Positions 33,401 to 42,688 of a DNA stretch of 64,000 nt are shown one piece after another. A program made the translations under genes and the position numbers. The stretch is from Panonychus citri (Eukaryota; Arthropoda; Arachnida; Trombidiformes; Tetranychidae), in the NCBI RefSeq assembly GCF_014898815.1, contig NW_026515468.1, positions 930,001 to 994,000 on the forward strand, given 5' to 3'. The notes beneath the pieces were generated by a model. The model did no database searches. It had not been told where the DNA came from and worked only from the letters and a program-made list of their open reading frames with translations. Positions within the stretch are counted from its first letter, which is position 1; each line of letters begins with the position of its first letter.

Positions 33401-33936
33401 GATTTACAACCTCCTTGATGTGGTTCATATTTAACTAAATGAACTTCTACTTCCTTAATTGATTGAACACTCCAACCGCTTCCTTCTTGGGTAAACACAT
33501 CCAATTTAGCATCAATTTCCTGTGAACATTCACCTAGAAAATGTTGAATATAATCATCATTACACAAAACTTTTTTAGATGAGTTGATGTAAACAGTTTT
33601 ATTCTCATCACCATCATCCTTACTTGGTCTTTCTAATACAAACCAAACACCGATTGTAATTTTTACACACTCCAATTTGTTCACTAAATCTTCAAGAAGA
33701 CTAGTTAAAGATGAGCTTTCATTGGAGAATAGAGTATCAACATCATTTGTATCTACATCACGCATAGAATATACTCCGAAAGTATTATTGAAAGCACTTT
33801 TTGATAAATTAAACTTTGGATGTTGTACTAAATCACCTATTTCTTCTTTCTCACATCTTTCTACATGTTCTCTAAACTTTGATAAAATTTTAAACTTTCG
33901 TCGACAATGTGTACACTTATAGGACATTTTTTTCAC
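30448..33936 (-). pseudogene. Protein-primed DNA polymerase B of the element, frameshifted
   Basis: Intact N-terminal 600 or so residues (33936 to about 32150): an initial C2H2-like finger (YKCTHCRRKF...H...C), a second finger (HCLNCLHGF...H...C), exonuclease motif I IYADFETL, a Cys/His endonuclease VII-like motif (CHICG ... VRDHDHMTGEFRGPAHNACNLQW) and exonuclease motif II (VFHNLKNFDGHLL). Later segments in shifted frames carry exonuclease III (YLKVDVCLLA), polymerase motif A (TYLDVNNLYG, about 31675-31710), motif B (KDFWKLMVNSLYGK, about 31180-31220) and motif C (YTDTDS, 30901-30918). The C-terminal tail includes HAFGHY before the stop at 30448. At least five frame changes. The enzyme replicates the element by protein priming in intact relatives. 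Confidence 0.9.
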
Positions 33937-34188
33937 GAAAAGAATGATCTTTATTGTTAAACTGAGCTAAATGAGCTCTTACATGGGTTTTTATTAACGT
34001 CGACTCACCCATCATCTAGTATCATGACTTTGAAAACCAGTATCGAATGTATGACATTGGCTCCGCCTCATAGTTTAAGGCACGCAATAGCTTAATCATA
34101 TAGTCAAGAAATTTTCCTTTTACAATGTAAGAAATGAAACCTATATCCAGTCCCATGGAAATTTCGTTCAAGGTTATCACCAGTTTAT

Positions 34189-34959
34189 TTATAGGGTCAC
34201 CTTCAGCAACGACTGTAGGTTTAACTTTTCCAAGATATAGATCCTCATAATCTCAGTTAGGTGAATCAGGTAATTCCTCAATGCAAATAAATCAATTATC
34301 TTTAAATCCAATTGTTTCTCCGATTTTTCGTTGACATCATATCGAATCAAGATTCTTGGGTACCATCTCTCGAGTGTTTCTGTTGTTTTTGCTTCAATAT
34401 CAATTGAATAATGGTCACCGTTTTTCAAATAATATTTACCCAAATTAAATATGTGAGTTTGAATACCAGGTAAAGTTGGATCAATATCACTAGTATCTTT
34501 CCATCCAATTACCTTAGGAGCATGTCTATTCGCGTATCCTTGTCCACATTTACGATTTATCTTTCCAATGTTTTCAACGAATTTTCCTTCTTTAATTATT
34601 TTCACCAACTCAAATGGCCAGTAGTAATCCTTCGATTTCACTCGAACCTGAAGTCCACCATCGCTTAAAGTTGTATATGATATAAGTTTACTCATGTCAA
34701 CGTAGTTGGATTTACCACCGATAATAGATAATCGTATTTCATCAAATTCATAGAAAGGGATCGTTATCACCTCCACTCCGTTTAAAACATAACTTATGTA
34801 CACCAAAGAAAAATGATTATTGTATTTAAACTTTCCTCTTAATGAGATTGTATAGACAACACCGTCTACAGTTTCAACATATGATGATAAATTGTGTAAG
34901 TCATTTTCAAGTTTTTTAAAACTTATTATCCATAGACTTATCACCTTTATATTACACAA
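34189..34959 (-). CDS. Unknown intact element protein, 256 residues
   Basis: A complete open frame among broken neighbours. Strand-rich composition (GGLQVRVKSKDYYWPFEL, HIFNLGKYYLKNGDHYSID, WYPRILIRYDV), no signal peptide, no transmembrane segment after the start, and no catalytic motif I can name. It lies upstream of the polymerase gene on the same strand (250 bases between them). The exact start is uncertain: MCNIKVISLW at 34959 or a later Met. It could be a host- or virus-derived structural or DNA-binding protein. Confidence 0.5.
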   Translation of the reverse strand: MCNIKVISLWIISFKKLENDLHNLSSYVETVDGVVYTISLRGKFKYNNHFSLVYISYVLNGVEVITIPFYEFDEIRLSIIGGKSNYVDMSKLISYTTLSDGGLQVRVKSKDYYWPFELVKIIKEGKFVENIGKINRKCGQGYANRHAPKVIGWKDTSDIDPTLPGIQTHIFNLGKYYLKNGDHYSIDIEAKTTETLERWYPRILIRYDVNEKSEKQLDLKIIDLFALRNYLIHLTEIMRIYILEKLNLQSLLKVTL

Positions 34960-35077
34960 AGTTCTACGGTTAAGGGAAGAACTAATGCTGTTTCTTTCTT
35001 TTCTCTTCTTTTTCTTTCTTTATTTTCTCTTCTCATTCTCTTTTCTTTCTTCTCTCTTTCTTCTCTTTCTGTGCCAG
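34960..35077. repeat. Polypyrimidine tract TTTCTT/TTCTC
   Basis: Nearly pure pyrimidine over about 34985-35070, mirrored by the purine tract near the left end (16447-16535). It ends in GTGCCAG, so it could also be an intron 3' end in front of the transposase fragment. Confidence 0.5.
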
Positions 35078-35377
35078 AGCCTCCATTTTTTAACTACTAA
35101 TTTTGATTCGGTTATCGTAAGTCCAAATAAAGAAATTCCTGGATTACAATATATAATTGATTGTGGTTTAATTCCCAACGAGGAACCAACAAAATGCTTC
35201 AAAATTGATTGTGATGGCTTAATGGTGCTGCGAAAAAAGAGAAATTCATCTCTTGGTAAAGTTTTTGGGTGTAGAAAATGCCGAAAATCAATGAATTGGA
35301 CAGTTGGTACAATTTTCGATAATTCTAAGTTACCAATCATGAAAAAATCGGACAAGAACGAAAAAAGTTACAACTAG
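35078..35377 (+). pseudogene. Zinc-ribbon fragment of a Merlin/ISXO2-type transposase
   Basis: An open frame of about 99 codons with CGLIPNEEPTKC, then CFKIDC, LRKKRNS, GCRKCRKSMNWTVGTIFDNSK. The Cys-x4-Cys ... Cys-x2-Cys ribbon followed by GTIFDNSKLPI is the N-terminal hallmark of ISXO2-like (IS1016/Merlin) DDE transposases. The frame stops at 35377 and only 170 bases remain before the right terminal repeat, so the catalytic domain is missing. Merlin elements make 8-9 bp target duplications, matching this element's 8 bp. It may be the relic of the element whose ends are still used, or a re-purposed end-binding domain. Confidence 0.7.
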
Positions 35378-35549
35378 AAACAAATGAATTTTTCTCGTTT
35401 TTTTGTAAATCTCTCGATTTCCAAGTAGCTGAACTTTATCACTAATTTAATGATTAATCATTATAACCAATACATCATTGGAAAGAGCTCGTTTTGTTGA
35501 TTCGGAATATGTTAATTAAATTTTTTTCGACCTTTTGATTACCTAGAAA

Positions 35550-35664
35550 ATTAAGTTAATTTAGTTGAACGCGAAAAATTTAAGCTGATGATTAGTCTTG
35601 AGCCGAACCAGATGTTGGCTTAAAGCAAGAAAAGTGAGCTGACATACACTTGTATCGCCTTACC
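35550..35664 (-). repeat. Right terminal inverted repeat of the element
   Basis: Inverted copy of 16169-16283, ending CGCCTTACC at 35664, one mismatch over 115 bases. Confidence 0.9.
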
Positions 35665-35672
35665 TCTATTTG
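35665..35672. repeat. Right target-site duplication (8 bp)
   Basis: TCTATTTG, identical to 16161-16168. Confidence 0.85.
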
Positions 35673-36271
35673 TTGTACGAATAGGCTTAACCGAGAAAAA
35701 GGTTTTCTCTTTTACTAAACTAATCAAATGTCAATTAATTTACTTTCAATTGTTTTTAATTATTCTCTTATCGACACTTGATTACTCGCATTGTGAATTT
35801 GTTAACATGATTTACCCACAATCAGTTGATTCTCCTTTTAATTACTTACAAATTCTCATCTTGTTGCCTAATCACTTACACTAAATAGACACAAACATAC
35901 ACACACCCGAGAACGATTTCCATATTGTTGGCCGATTTCAACAGATTGGGGTTTGTATTTAAACTTTTACTTCTAATTTAATTGCTGTCTAATTGTCAAT
36001 TTTCTTATTATGTCTGGAATAATAGTCATTCTATATTTTGATCTGATTGATTGTCATGAAATTAATTCCTGTCTTTTTTTCTATTCTAGTTTATTGATTT
36101 TGGATCTTCTCCTTTCATGGATTTGGTGTGAATTAATTTCTCTCTGGTTAATTGGTGAAATTATGTTGGGTTTTTAAGCATGAAAAATACTAAATTCTGG
36201 TGTCCATAATTTCTGGTCATTTGGTGACTTGCTATTCTTATTATTTTCTTTTAATTTCTACACCTTCGGTT
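35673..36271. other. Right remnant of the older element and 5' region of SPRING
   Basis: 35673-35687 (TTGTACGAATAGGCT) is the inverted partner of 15831-15845. The decamer GAGAAAAAGG at 35693-35702 also occurs at 15817-15826 and may be an older target duplication. The rest is AT-rich promoter or 5' UTR sequence of the gene starting at 36272. Confidence 0.45.
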
Positions 36272-37126
36272 ATGCTTAAACCAATGCTTAGATTATTAAG
36301 ACGGAAAAGTGTTCTCTTTTTAATTCTTCTATCATCATTTACTTATTCCATGGTGATGTTGTTTCGTAAACCAATGAATAGGAATCATTTTGAGGAAGAT
36401 TCAGATGATGCACTTGTTGATATTGATAGAGTTAAATCAAGATTAATTTCCTTTCGCAGGAACATGTACAAAGTTGAAATTAACGATGGAACTGGAACTC
36501 AATCAGTTCCTAATATCAATTTTATCAATGAAGTTGATTTTCACCGAGGTAACAAAACAATTGATTCTTTTTGTATTTTTCATTAGAAAGTGAAAAGCCA
36601 TAACTTTTTGTTTCGTATTTTTCTTACAGATGAATCTCAAATGACAGAATCAGCTAATTTGAATGTTAAACAAACGGAAACTTGTCGCAATTCAATCCAA
36701 GGTAAAGTTCTAATTGCCGATGATAAAGGTTATATTTGCTCTCGACATGATTTAACCTCCGGTGGTTGTTGTCCATCAACAAATCCGACAACTAAACGTT
36801 ACTCTTGTGAGACCTGTAACTCAAATGGCTGTTGTGCAATATATGAATACTGTATATCCTGTTGTATGGAACCAGATAAGAAACCATTACTTCAAAAGAT
36901 AATTGCAAATGGTGGTAGTCCAAGTGTTGGTGTTTTATTTGCTTCGATTACCGATCATTTTGAATTTTGCCTTACTAAATGTCGAACCTCATCCCAATCG
37001 GTGCAACATGAAAACTCTTATCGAGATCCTCGAGTGAAACATTGCTACGGTGAAGGTCAACCAATAAATGGTCCTAAAAAAGATACAAAAGATGTCAATG
37101 TAAATGAAAATGTTGTCGATGAATAA
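36272..37126 (+). CDS. SPRING1: SREBF pathway regulator in Golgi (SPRING, C12orf49 family)
   Basis: Two exons, 36272-36548 and 36630-37126 (81-base intron), giving 257 residues. An N-terminal basic stretch and one transmembrane segment (about 13-30) make a type II anchor. The lumenal domain has the family's cysteine-rich core: CRNSIQGKVLIADDKGY, GGCC, CETCNSNGCCAIYEYCISCC, and the conserved end FCLTKCRTSSQSVQHENSYR and HCYGE. In mammals SPRING licenses the S1P protease and SCAP recycling that activate SREBP, so it controls lipid synthesis from the Golgi. I chose the ATG at 36272 because the frame before it lacks conservation and the anchor follows it directly. Confidence 0.93.
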
Positions 37127-37526
37127 TCAACGGTGATAAATCAAATTCTGTATCAATTAGGAGACAAAATTAATTGTAATAACTTTGAACCAAAAAAAAA
37201 AACATGACAATTGTAAATTTTGTTTTATAATAATCTCTTTTTCAATCAATGAATGGTGATTTTTGCTTCCAACTTTTCCAATCAAGTTTCATTCAACTTC
37301 TTTACTAATTGTAAATTAATTAGCGGGAAATTAATTAATAACTGACAGAATTGAAATTCAACCGGTCAAGCGAATTGTAATTTATGATCGGTCCCTTTTT
37401 CTTAAAACAGATGAAAAATTTTCTGACAATTTTTGGATCAACTGAAATTGGATTAATTGTTTCAACTGCTGAAAGCAGTTTTTTACTAATTATTTTTGTT
37501 AATTGTGATTAAAAACTAGTTTAAGA
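37127..37526. other. 3' UTR of SPRING and promoter region of MED31
   Basis: An A run at about 37193-37202 and AT-rich sequence; no gene. The short distance implies the MED31 promoter lies here. Confidence 0.5.
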
Positions 37527-38103
37527 ATGGCTTTAGCTTCAAGAAATGGTGAGTTGTTATGAAGCTTTTTCTGTCATTTCTTTCCATTAATGTTAACACT
37601 TTTACTTCACAGAAACTGAAGATCAACAAAAGATGAGATTCCAATTAGAACTTGAATTTGTCCAATGTTTTGCTAATCCAAATTACCTAAATTGTAAGTA
37701 ATCAATTTCTTCCAAGATCAATATTGATTAATTTAGATTGCTTAATCTTATAGTTCTTGCTCAACGTGGATATTTAAAGGAAAAAGCATTCATCAATTAT
37801 CTAAACTATTTAAAATATTGGAAAAGACCAGAGTATTCAAAGTATTTGAAGTGAGTTTCATTCTCTCTCTCTCTCAATTTAAACTGATTTTTTTTCTTCT
37901 TTAATTCAAATTATTTTTTTCTATTCTATTCCAGGTATCCCATGTGTCTCTATTTTCTAGATCTTCTTCAATATGAACATTTCCGTCGTGAACTATCTTC
38001 AAGTGCTTGTACCACTTTTATCGAGGATCAACAACTTCTCCATTGGCAAGGCTACATTAGGAAAAGAATGCGACTTTTACAAAAGACTGATGAACCAACA
38101 TAA
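37527..38103 (+). CDS. MED31: Mediator complex subunit 31
   Basis: Four exons, 37527-37548, 37613-37693, 37754-37850 and 37935-38103, all GT..AG and in phase, give 122 residues. The whole protein is the MED31/Soh1 fold: FQLELEFVQCFANPNYLN, LAQRGYL, FINYLNYLKYWKRPEYSKYL, YPMCLYFLDLLQYEHFRREL and FIEDQQLLHWQGY. MED31 sits in the Mediator middle module and links to RNA polymerase II in the nucleus. The length is normal for the family. The first exon codes only seven residues plus one base. Confidence 0.95.
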
Positions 38104-39241
38104 TTAATCATCTCCAATTATTAATCAACATTGAAGCAAAGAAACAGAGAACATTTCATAACTGCAATACATTTGTAAACTAATCTCTCTCTCTCTCTCA
38201 TCATCAATTTATAAATCTTTTGTTTTGGTAAGATCTTATCAGCGATTCTATTCTTGAGGTTATACTGTTTTTCCTGGACAATCGTAAATCTATTCAATAT
38301 CCTTATTATATATCGAGTGTTAATCACGTAAATCAAAATCCAAGTTATCAAGATCTCATTCTGCCTTTTATAATAATCTATTTGAATCCACTACCAAATA
38401 GATTAATTTATTAATTGCTGTGCACCACAATTTTCATTCCCTCCTAGTGTTTAATTTTCTTTGTGTTTACCTCAACTTAAACTGCCAAGATCTTAACCAA
38501 CAATTAACAAAAATGAAAACATCAAGAGTAAAACTATTCCCTTTGCCCAATTTTCACAATTAAGAAAATTTCAACAAACTCCCTTTAAACCAATACTCTT
38601 AAAACAATTAAATTAATCACAATTGACAAAAAGAAAATTTTTTTCCAATTTTGAAGGAGAAACAAAAACAAAAAACGTTAATTAATCATCTTCAAGTTAA
38701 TCAACTTACATTGAGAATAAAAATTTTATCTTCTACAATCAATTTTGACACTTTCTATTCACACAATCAACCAAACAACAATTAACTATCTTCACATGAT
38801 CATGATTCGCATCGGTTGGCAATTAAATCCACCTCTTAATTAAATTGCTCTCATGTGTCAACATACAAAAGATAATTTTGTTTACCCTTCACTTGGTTAA
38901 TTGTTTTAAATTTCATCCCAAATTATTTACTCTAAACCTCATCACCCAATTGAAATTAACAAAATAAATTCAAACAATTTAACTAATTTAATTTGATGGA
39001 AAAATTTTTCCTTCAGATTGGAAAACAAAATGAAATTATTAATCATTCCCTCGTTTCAGTTGTGTTGATGTTTGAGTTTTTTTCATTTCTTATCTTCAGT
39101 ATTTTCATATGATTGTGAGTGTGTTTATTTTTGTTAACTATTAATTGTAATTAGAGGTGTGTTTCCTATTTCATTATTATTACGGTGAACAAGTGTCAAA
39201 ATTTTCTATTGTGTGTTGTTGGTTAAGTTAAATGGATCACA
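38104..39241. other. Intergenic region and RabGAP 5' UTR
   Basis: AT-rich, with a (CT)n run at 38182-38198. No gene seen. The last 150 bases probably form the promoter and leader of the TBC gene. Confidence 0.5.
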
Positions 39242-39249
39242 ATGAATAA
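39232..39249 (+). promoter_or_regulatory. Short upstream ORF overlapping the RabGAP start codon
   Basis: ATG at 39232 followed by four codons and TAA at 39247-39249; the main ATG (39242) lies inside it in another frame. If the upstream ATG is in the mature message it would reduce translation of the main ORF. Confidence 0.4.
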
Positions 39250-41092
39250 TTTAGTTAACCTAAATTTTCCCTCTGCTTTTGACAAGTCCAAAGCTGATCC
39301 ACCAAGTTTGGTTGTTGCCCCGGAGGAGGAAGACTCGGACAATGATGAACCCTTGTTGAGTGGTTCAGGTGAGGTTTCCAAAGAGTGTAGTGAAATTGAG
39401 TTACAAGGATGGGCTGAAGTATTGGCCAAATGGAGGAAAGATCTATCTCACCGACCGAAAGGACTAGCAGAGCTGGTCAAAAAAGGTGTACCCCAAGCCT
39501 TGAGAGGTGAAGTCTGGCAGTTATTGGCCTGTTGTCAGGATGATTCGGTTTTGATGGAAGAATATCGAGTTTTAATTACAAAGGAAACTCCTTTCGAACT
39601 GTTCATTCGTAAAGATACCAATAGAACATTCCCCGCCAATGAATACTTTAAGGAATCTGGTTCATCGGGACAAGATTCACTTTATCGGTTATGTAAAGCA
39701 TATTCCATTTACGATCAAGAGATTGGTTATTGTCAAGGATTAACCTTCATGACGGCAGCTTTACTCCTTCATATGCCAGAAGAACAAGCCTTTTGTCTTC
39801 TGGTTAAGATTATGCATCAATATGGTGTTCGTAATTTATTTCGTTCTGGTTTTGAGGAGTTACAGTTACGTTTTTATCAATTGGAAAGGATCATGGAGGA
39901 TTTAATACCCGATCTACATCAACATTTTGTTACCTCTGGTATTGAGGCTCATATGTACGCCTCCCAATGGTTTCTAACACTTTTCAGTGCTAAATTTCCT
40001 CTTCATGTTGTATTTTATATACTTGATTTGTTTCTACTTCAAGGAATGGAGACCATTTTTCAAGTTGCCATTGCCCTTCTCTTGTTATCCCGTAAAGAGC
40101 TTCTCTCACTTGATTTTGAGGGTGTACTTAAACACTTCCGTGTATATTTGCCTAAAAGGTACCGGGTGGAAGAAAATGCTCGAATTCTCTTACAAACAGC
40201 CGTAAATGTGAAAATTAAGAAGTTAGTCAAGTACGAGAAAGACTATCAAGCAACCAAAGCAAATCGCATTGATCCAGTGGAGAGATTAAAACAGGAGAAT
40301 AAAAAATTACTGGAAAGTAATATGAGATTGGAACAAGAGAATGATGATCTAGCTCATGATTTAGTGAACAGTAAAATACAATTAAGAGCACAATTGGACA
40401 TATCAGAGGATAAAGTTGATTCACTTTCAAAGGAGCTCCTGGCAACCAAAAAATTGCTCGTTGATACTGAAGAGGAAAAGAAAAGATTGGAAGATGAGAT
40501 TACTCAGGTTAAAGAGGTTTTCAGGAAAGCGACGGCCAAAACTGATGTCGACATTAAAAGAGATGCCAAGATAATCGGACAATATAAGGAAATTTGTTCC
40601 AAATTAAGTGAACAATTAGAGAAAGAACAAACCAACCTAAATGAGAAACTGGATGCGTTGGCGATCTCATGCAAAGAATGTGACAACTGTAGCTCAATAC
40701 TAAACAAATTCATCTCGGGAGAGAAAGAGGGACAAGATAAAGTTCGTCAAGAGCAAAACATGGGAAATGGTTCAGTGCCTGTCGATGCAACTTGTTCACA
40801 TCCACTATCGTTGGCAGCACAAAGCGAATCTTCAATGGCATCCAAACTTAGAGAGCTCGAATTGGAATTAGCGCAAACTAAACTGGCCCTTGTTGAGGCC
40901 GAATGTCAAAATCAAGAGCTTATCCACCAACTGACCAACATCCAAGCTGAAGCACAACAAGCGAAAAACTCTTGGTTAACAAAGACACTTTCATCTATTC
41001 GTGAAGTGACCAAGAAAGAATCAAAAGAGAGAGATCGAACTCGAGACAATGGGTCATTTTCTCGTCAAGGAAGCCGCGAATTTCCGTCCTGA
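39242..41092 (+). CDS. RabGAP1/RabGAP1L-type TBC domain Rab GTPase-activating protein
   Basis: 616 residues in one exon. An acidic N-terminus (28-37) is followed by a TBC domain from about 82 (KGVPQALRGEVWQLLA) to about 290. The arginine finger is R128 (IRKDTNRTF) and the glutamine finger Q165 (IGYCQG). Further family blocks: HMPEEQAFCLLVKIM, YASQWFLTLFSAKFPL, LPKRYRVEENA. Long coiled coils follow (about 345-490, MRLEQENDDLAHDLV; and 545-590, LELELAQTKLALVEAEC). These C-terminal blocks are closer to RABGAP1/RABGAP1L than to EVI5. The protein accelerates GTP hydrolysis on endosomal or Golgi Rabs. The N-terminal PTB and kinesin-like domains of full-length RABGAP1 (about 1,070 residues) are not in this ORF. 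Confidence 0.9.
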   Translation: MNNLVNLNFPSAFDKSKADPPSLVVAPEEEDSDNDEPLLSGSGEVSKECSEIELQGWAEVLAKWRKDLSHRPKGLAELVKKGVPQALRGEVWQLLACCQDDSVLMEEYRVLITKETPFELFIRKDTNRTFPANEYFKESGSSGQDSLYRLCKAYSIYDQEIGYCQGLTFMTAALLLHMPEEQAFCLLVKIMHQYGVRNLFRSGFEELQLRFYQLERIMEDLIPDLHQHFVTSGIEAHMYASQWFLTLFSAKFPLHVVFYILDLFLLQGMETIFQVAIALLLLSRKELLSLDFEGVLKHFRVYLPKRYRVEENARILLQTAVNVKIKKLVKYEKDYQATKANRIDPVERLKQENKKLLESNMRLEQENDDLAHDLVNSKIQLRAQLDISEDKVDSLSKELLATKKLLVDTEEEKKRLEDEITQVKEVFRKATAKTDVDIKRDAKIIGQYKEICSKLSEQLEKEQTNLNEKLDALAISCKECDNCSSILNKFISGEKEGQDKVRQEQNMGNGSVPVDATCSHPLSLAAQSESSMASKLRELELELAQTKLALVEAECQNQELIHQLTNIQAEAQQAKNSWLTKTLSSIREVTKKESKERDRTRDNGSFSRQGSREFPS

Positions 41093-42364
41093 GGCAAGAA
41101 AATAAATTGATAGAAAAACAAGACAAACTCGATTTAGTGAACAAAATCAATGAGAACATTTTTGATTCTCAGGATAACTTTTATTTACCCTCATTTTGAT
41201 AATAAATGAATTAACCTAATCATTAAAAGACCATGGAAACAACAACCATCACCAACAATTAACTAACACACGGAATCAACAAAGTTACAAATTCCATCAC
41301 TACTAAAACTAATATTATTATTATTATTATCTTCAAGTCACAACAAAGCAGAAAAAAATTACAATTTACAAATATCATCAACCACAAATCAACTTCATCA
41401 TTAACAAATTAATCACAATGACACACTAATTGTTCAACAATATACACACAATCATCATTGGTATGGCCATAAAGTATATAAACAATGGGAAGGATCAACA
41501 GCTATTTTGTGAGAAATCAAATTAACCGGAATCAACAGTTAATTCAATCAAAACTAATTAAAAGCCTGTAAATTCAATTGTGAAATTATATATTTTATTG
41601 ATACCGATTGTCAATCAGTCCAGTCAAGATAGTGGAGCAATTATTTATCACTAATTGTTGACTGGTTTTATATCTTCGTCAAGTGGAAAGCAAACGGGAA
41701 TCACAAGCGATGGTTATTACTACATTTATCCGCCATTTTCTTTTCTTTCTTTCTTTCTTTCTTTCTTTCCTCTGCTCTCTATTTTCGCCTTGATTCCTTT
41801 CTCTTCATTTCCCATTCCTCTCTTTCTCTCTCTCAGTGATTTCACTTGTTAAATTGATTGCGACAAATGACAAACAGAAACTTTCGATAATTATGATTAT
41901 ATAAATATAGATTATTGGACAATTAAATTGGACAAATTAACAAGCAAATCGTAATTAAATGGTTCTAATTACATTTTGTACCATAATAAATATTTCAACC
42001 TATTAACTCAATTCATCCGAAATTAATTTTAAAATAAAAATTTCAAATGACAATTTAGTTGCCTATTCAATTGATTCCCGAGAAACAATTGTCACCTTAA
42101 TTGTTAACCTTTTCATATCCAATTACGTCAAGATATCACTTTTACAATCAGCTGATTGTTAAATTACCCACAGAAATTTAATAATCACGGTAACGATTAA
42201 TTCACAATATCTTATGACATTTATTAACTTTCGTTGTAAATAAATTAGAAATAAATAGATAATCTTTGTTATAATTTACTAATTGTGACAATTTTGATGG
42301 ATGATGATTGTAGTGGATTAGCTTGGAGATGAGATCGTACAAATTGAGTGAGTTCAATGGTCAA
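41093..42364. other. RabGAP 3' region and intergenic sequence
   Basis: AT-rich, with (ATT)n at about 41310-41330 and (TTTC)n at about 41740-41770. No gene recognised. Confidence 0.5.
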
Positions 42365-42688
42365 TCAATAAAGTCGAGGTCCAACAATTAATCCAGCAGA
42401 ACGGACAAAATGTTTCCTTGAATATCCAGAAATGGGCTTAGCGGGATGATCGGAAAATGGCCTCATCCAGAAAGGTTTAACGATTCCATAACTAGGCCAA
42501 CCATATGATTCAAAATAAGCAATTGAAGCTTCACAATTAACAACCAACAGAATTAAAATAAAGACACAAAGAAGCTAAAGAAATTAAAAGAAAACAATTA
42601 GTCGACTCACTTTTCAAATTCACTTGAAACAATTAACTTGACAAACAATTAACAGAAACAATTTGATTACTATTACCTTGCCTCCCAT
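42365..42688 (-). CDS. Small secreted peptide, two exons
   Basis: Exon 1 (42688-42677) codes only MGGK. After a 102-base intron exon 2 (42574-42365) completes 73 residues. The joined N-terminus is a good signal peptide (LLCVFILILLVV, cleavage likely after NCEA). The mature part of about 52 residues is rich in aromatic residues, Pro and basic residues (YGWPSYGIVKPFWMRPF, then GYSRKHFVRSAGLIVGPRLY) and has no cysteine. Basic residue pairs such as SRK could be processing sites, so a peptide precursor is possible, but no amidation Gly follows a recognisable hormone motif. The tiny first exon and perfect splice sites support a real gene. Family unknown. Confidence 0.55.

Larger units (their letters stand above)
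16169..35664. mobile_element. 19.5 kb Polinton/Maverick-type element with Merlin-like ends
   Basis: It is bounded by 115-bp terminal inverted repeats and an 8-bp target duplication. The cargo is that of a Polinton: DNA polymerase B (protein-primed type), retrovirus-like integrase with chromodomain, A32-type ATPase, adenain-like protease, major and minor capsid proteins, PX-like basic protein, dUTPase. Unusual cargo: a TBP-like protein, a Ser/Arg-rich repeat gene near the left end, and a Merlin/ISXO2 zinc-ribbon fragment near the right end. Polintons usually make 6-bp duplications and start with AG; this element starts with GGTAAGG and made 8 bp, as Merlin elements do. Most large genes are frameshifted while flanking host genes are intact, so the copy is old or relaxed. 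Confidence 0.85.

Noticed and set aside
16161..35672. Endogenous retrovirus or LTR element, suggested by the retrovirus-like integrase
   Set aside because: No reverse transcriptase and no long direct repeats; ends are inverted and the polymerase is family B DNA polymerase.
16161..35672. Contaminating viral contig or bacterial sequence
   Set aside because: The element is bounded by a perfect target duplication and continuous with intron-bearing animal genes on both sides.
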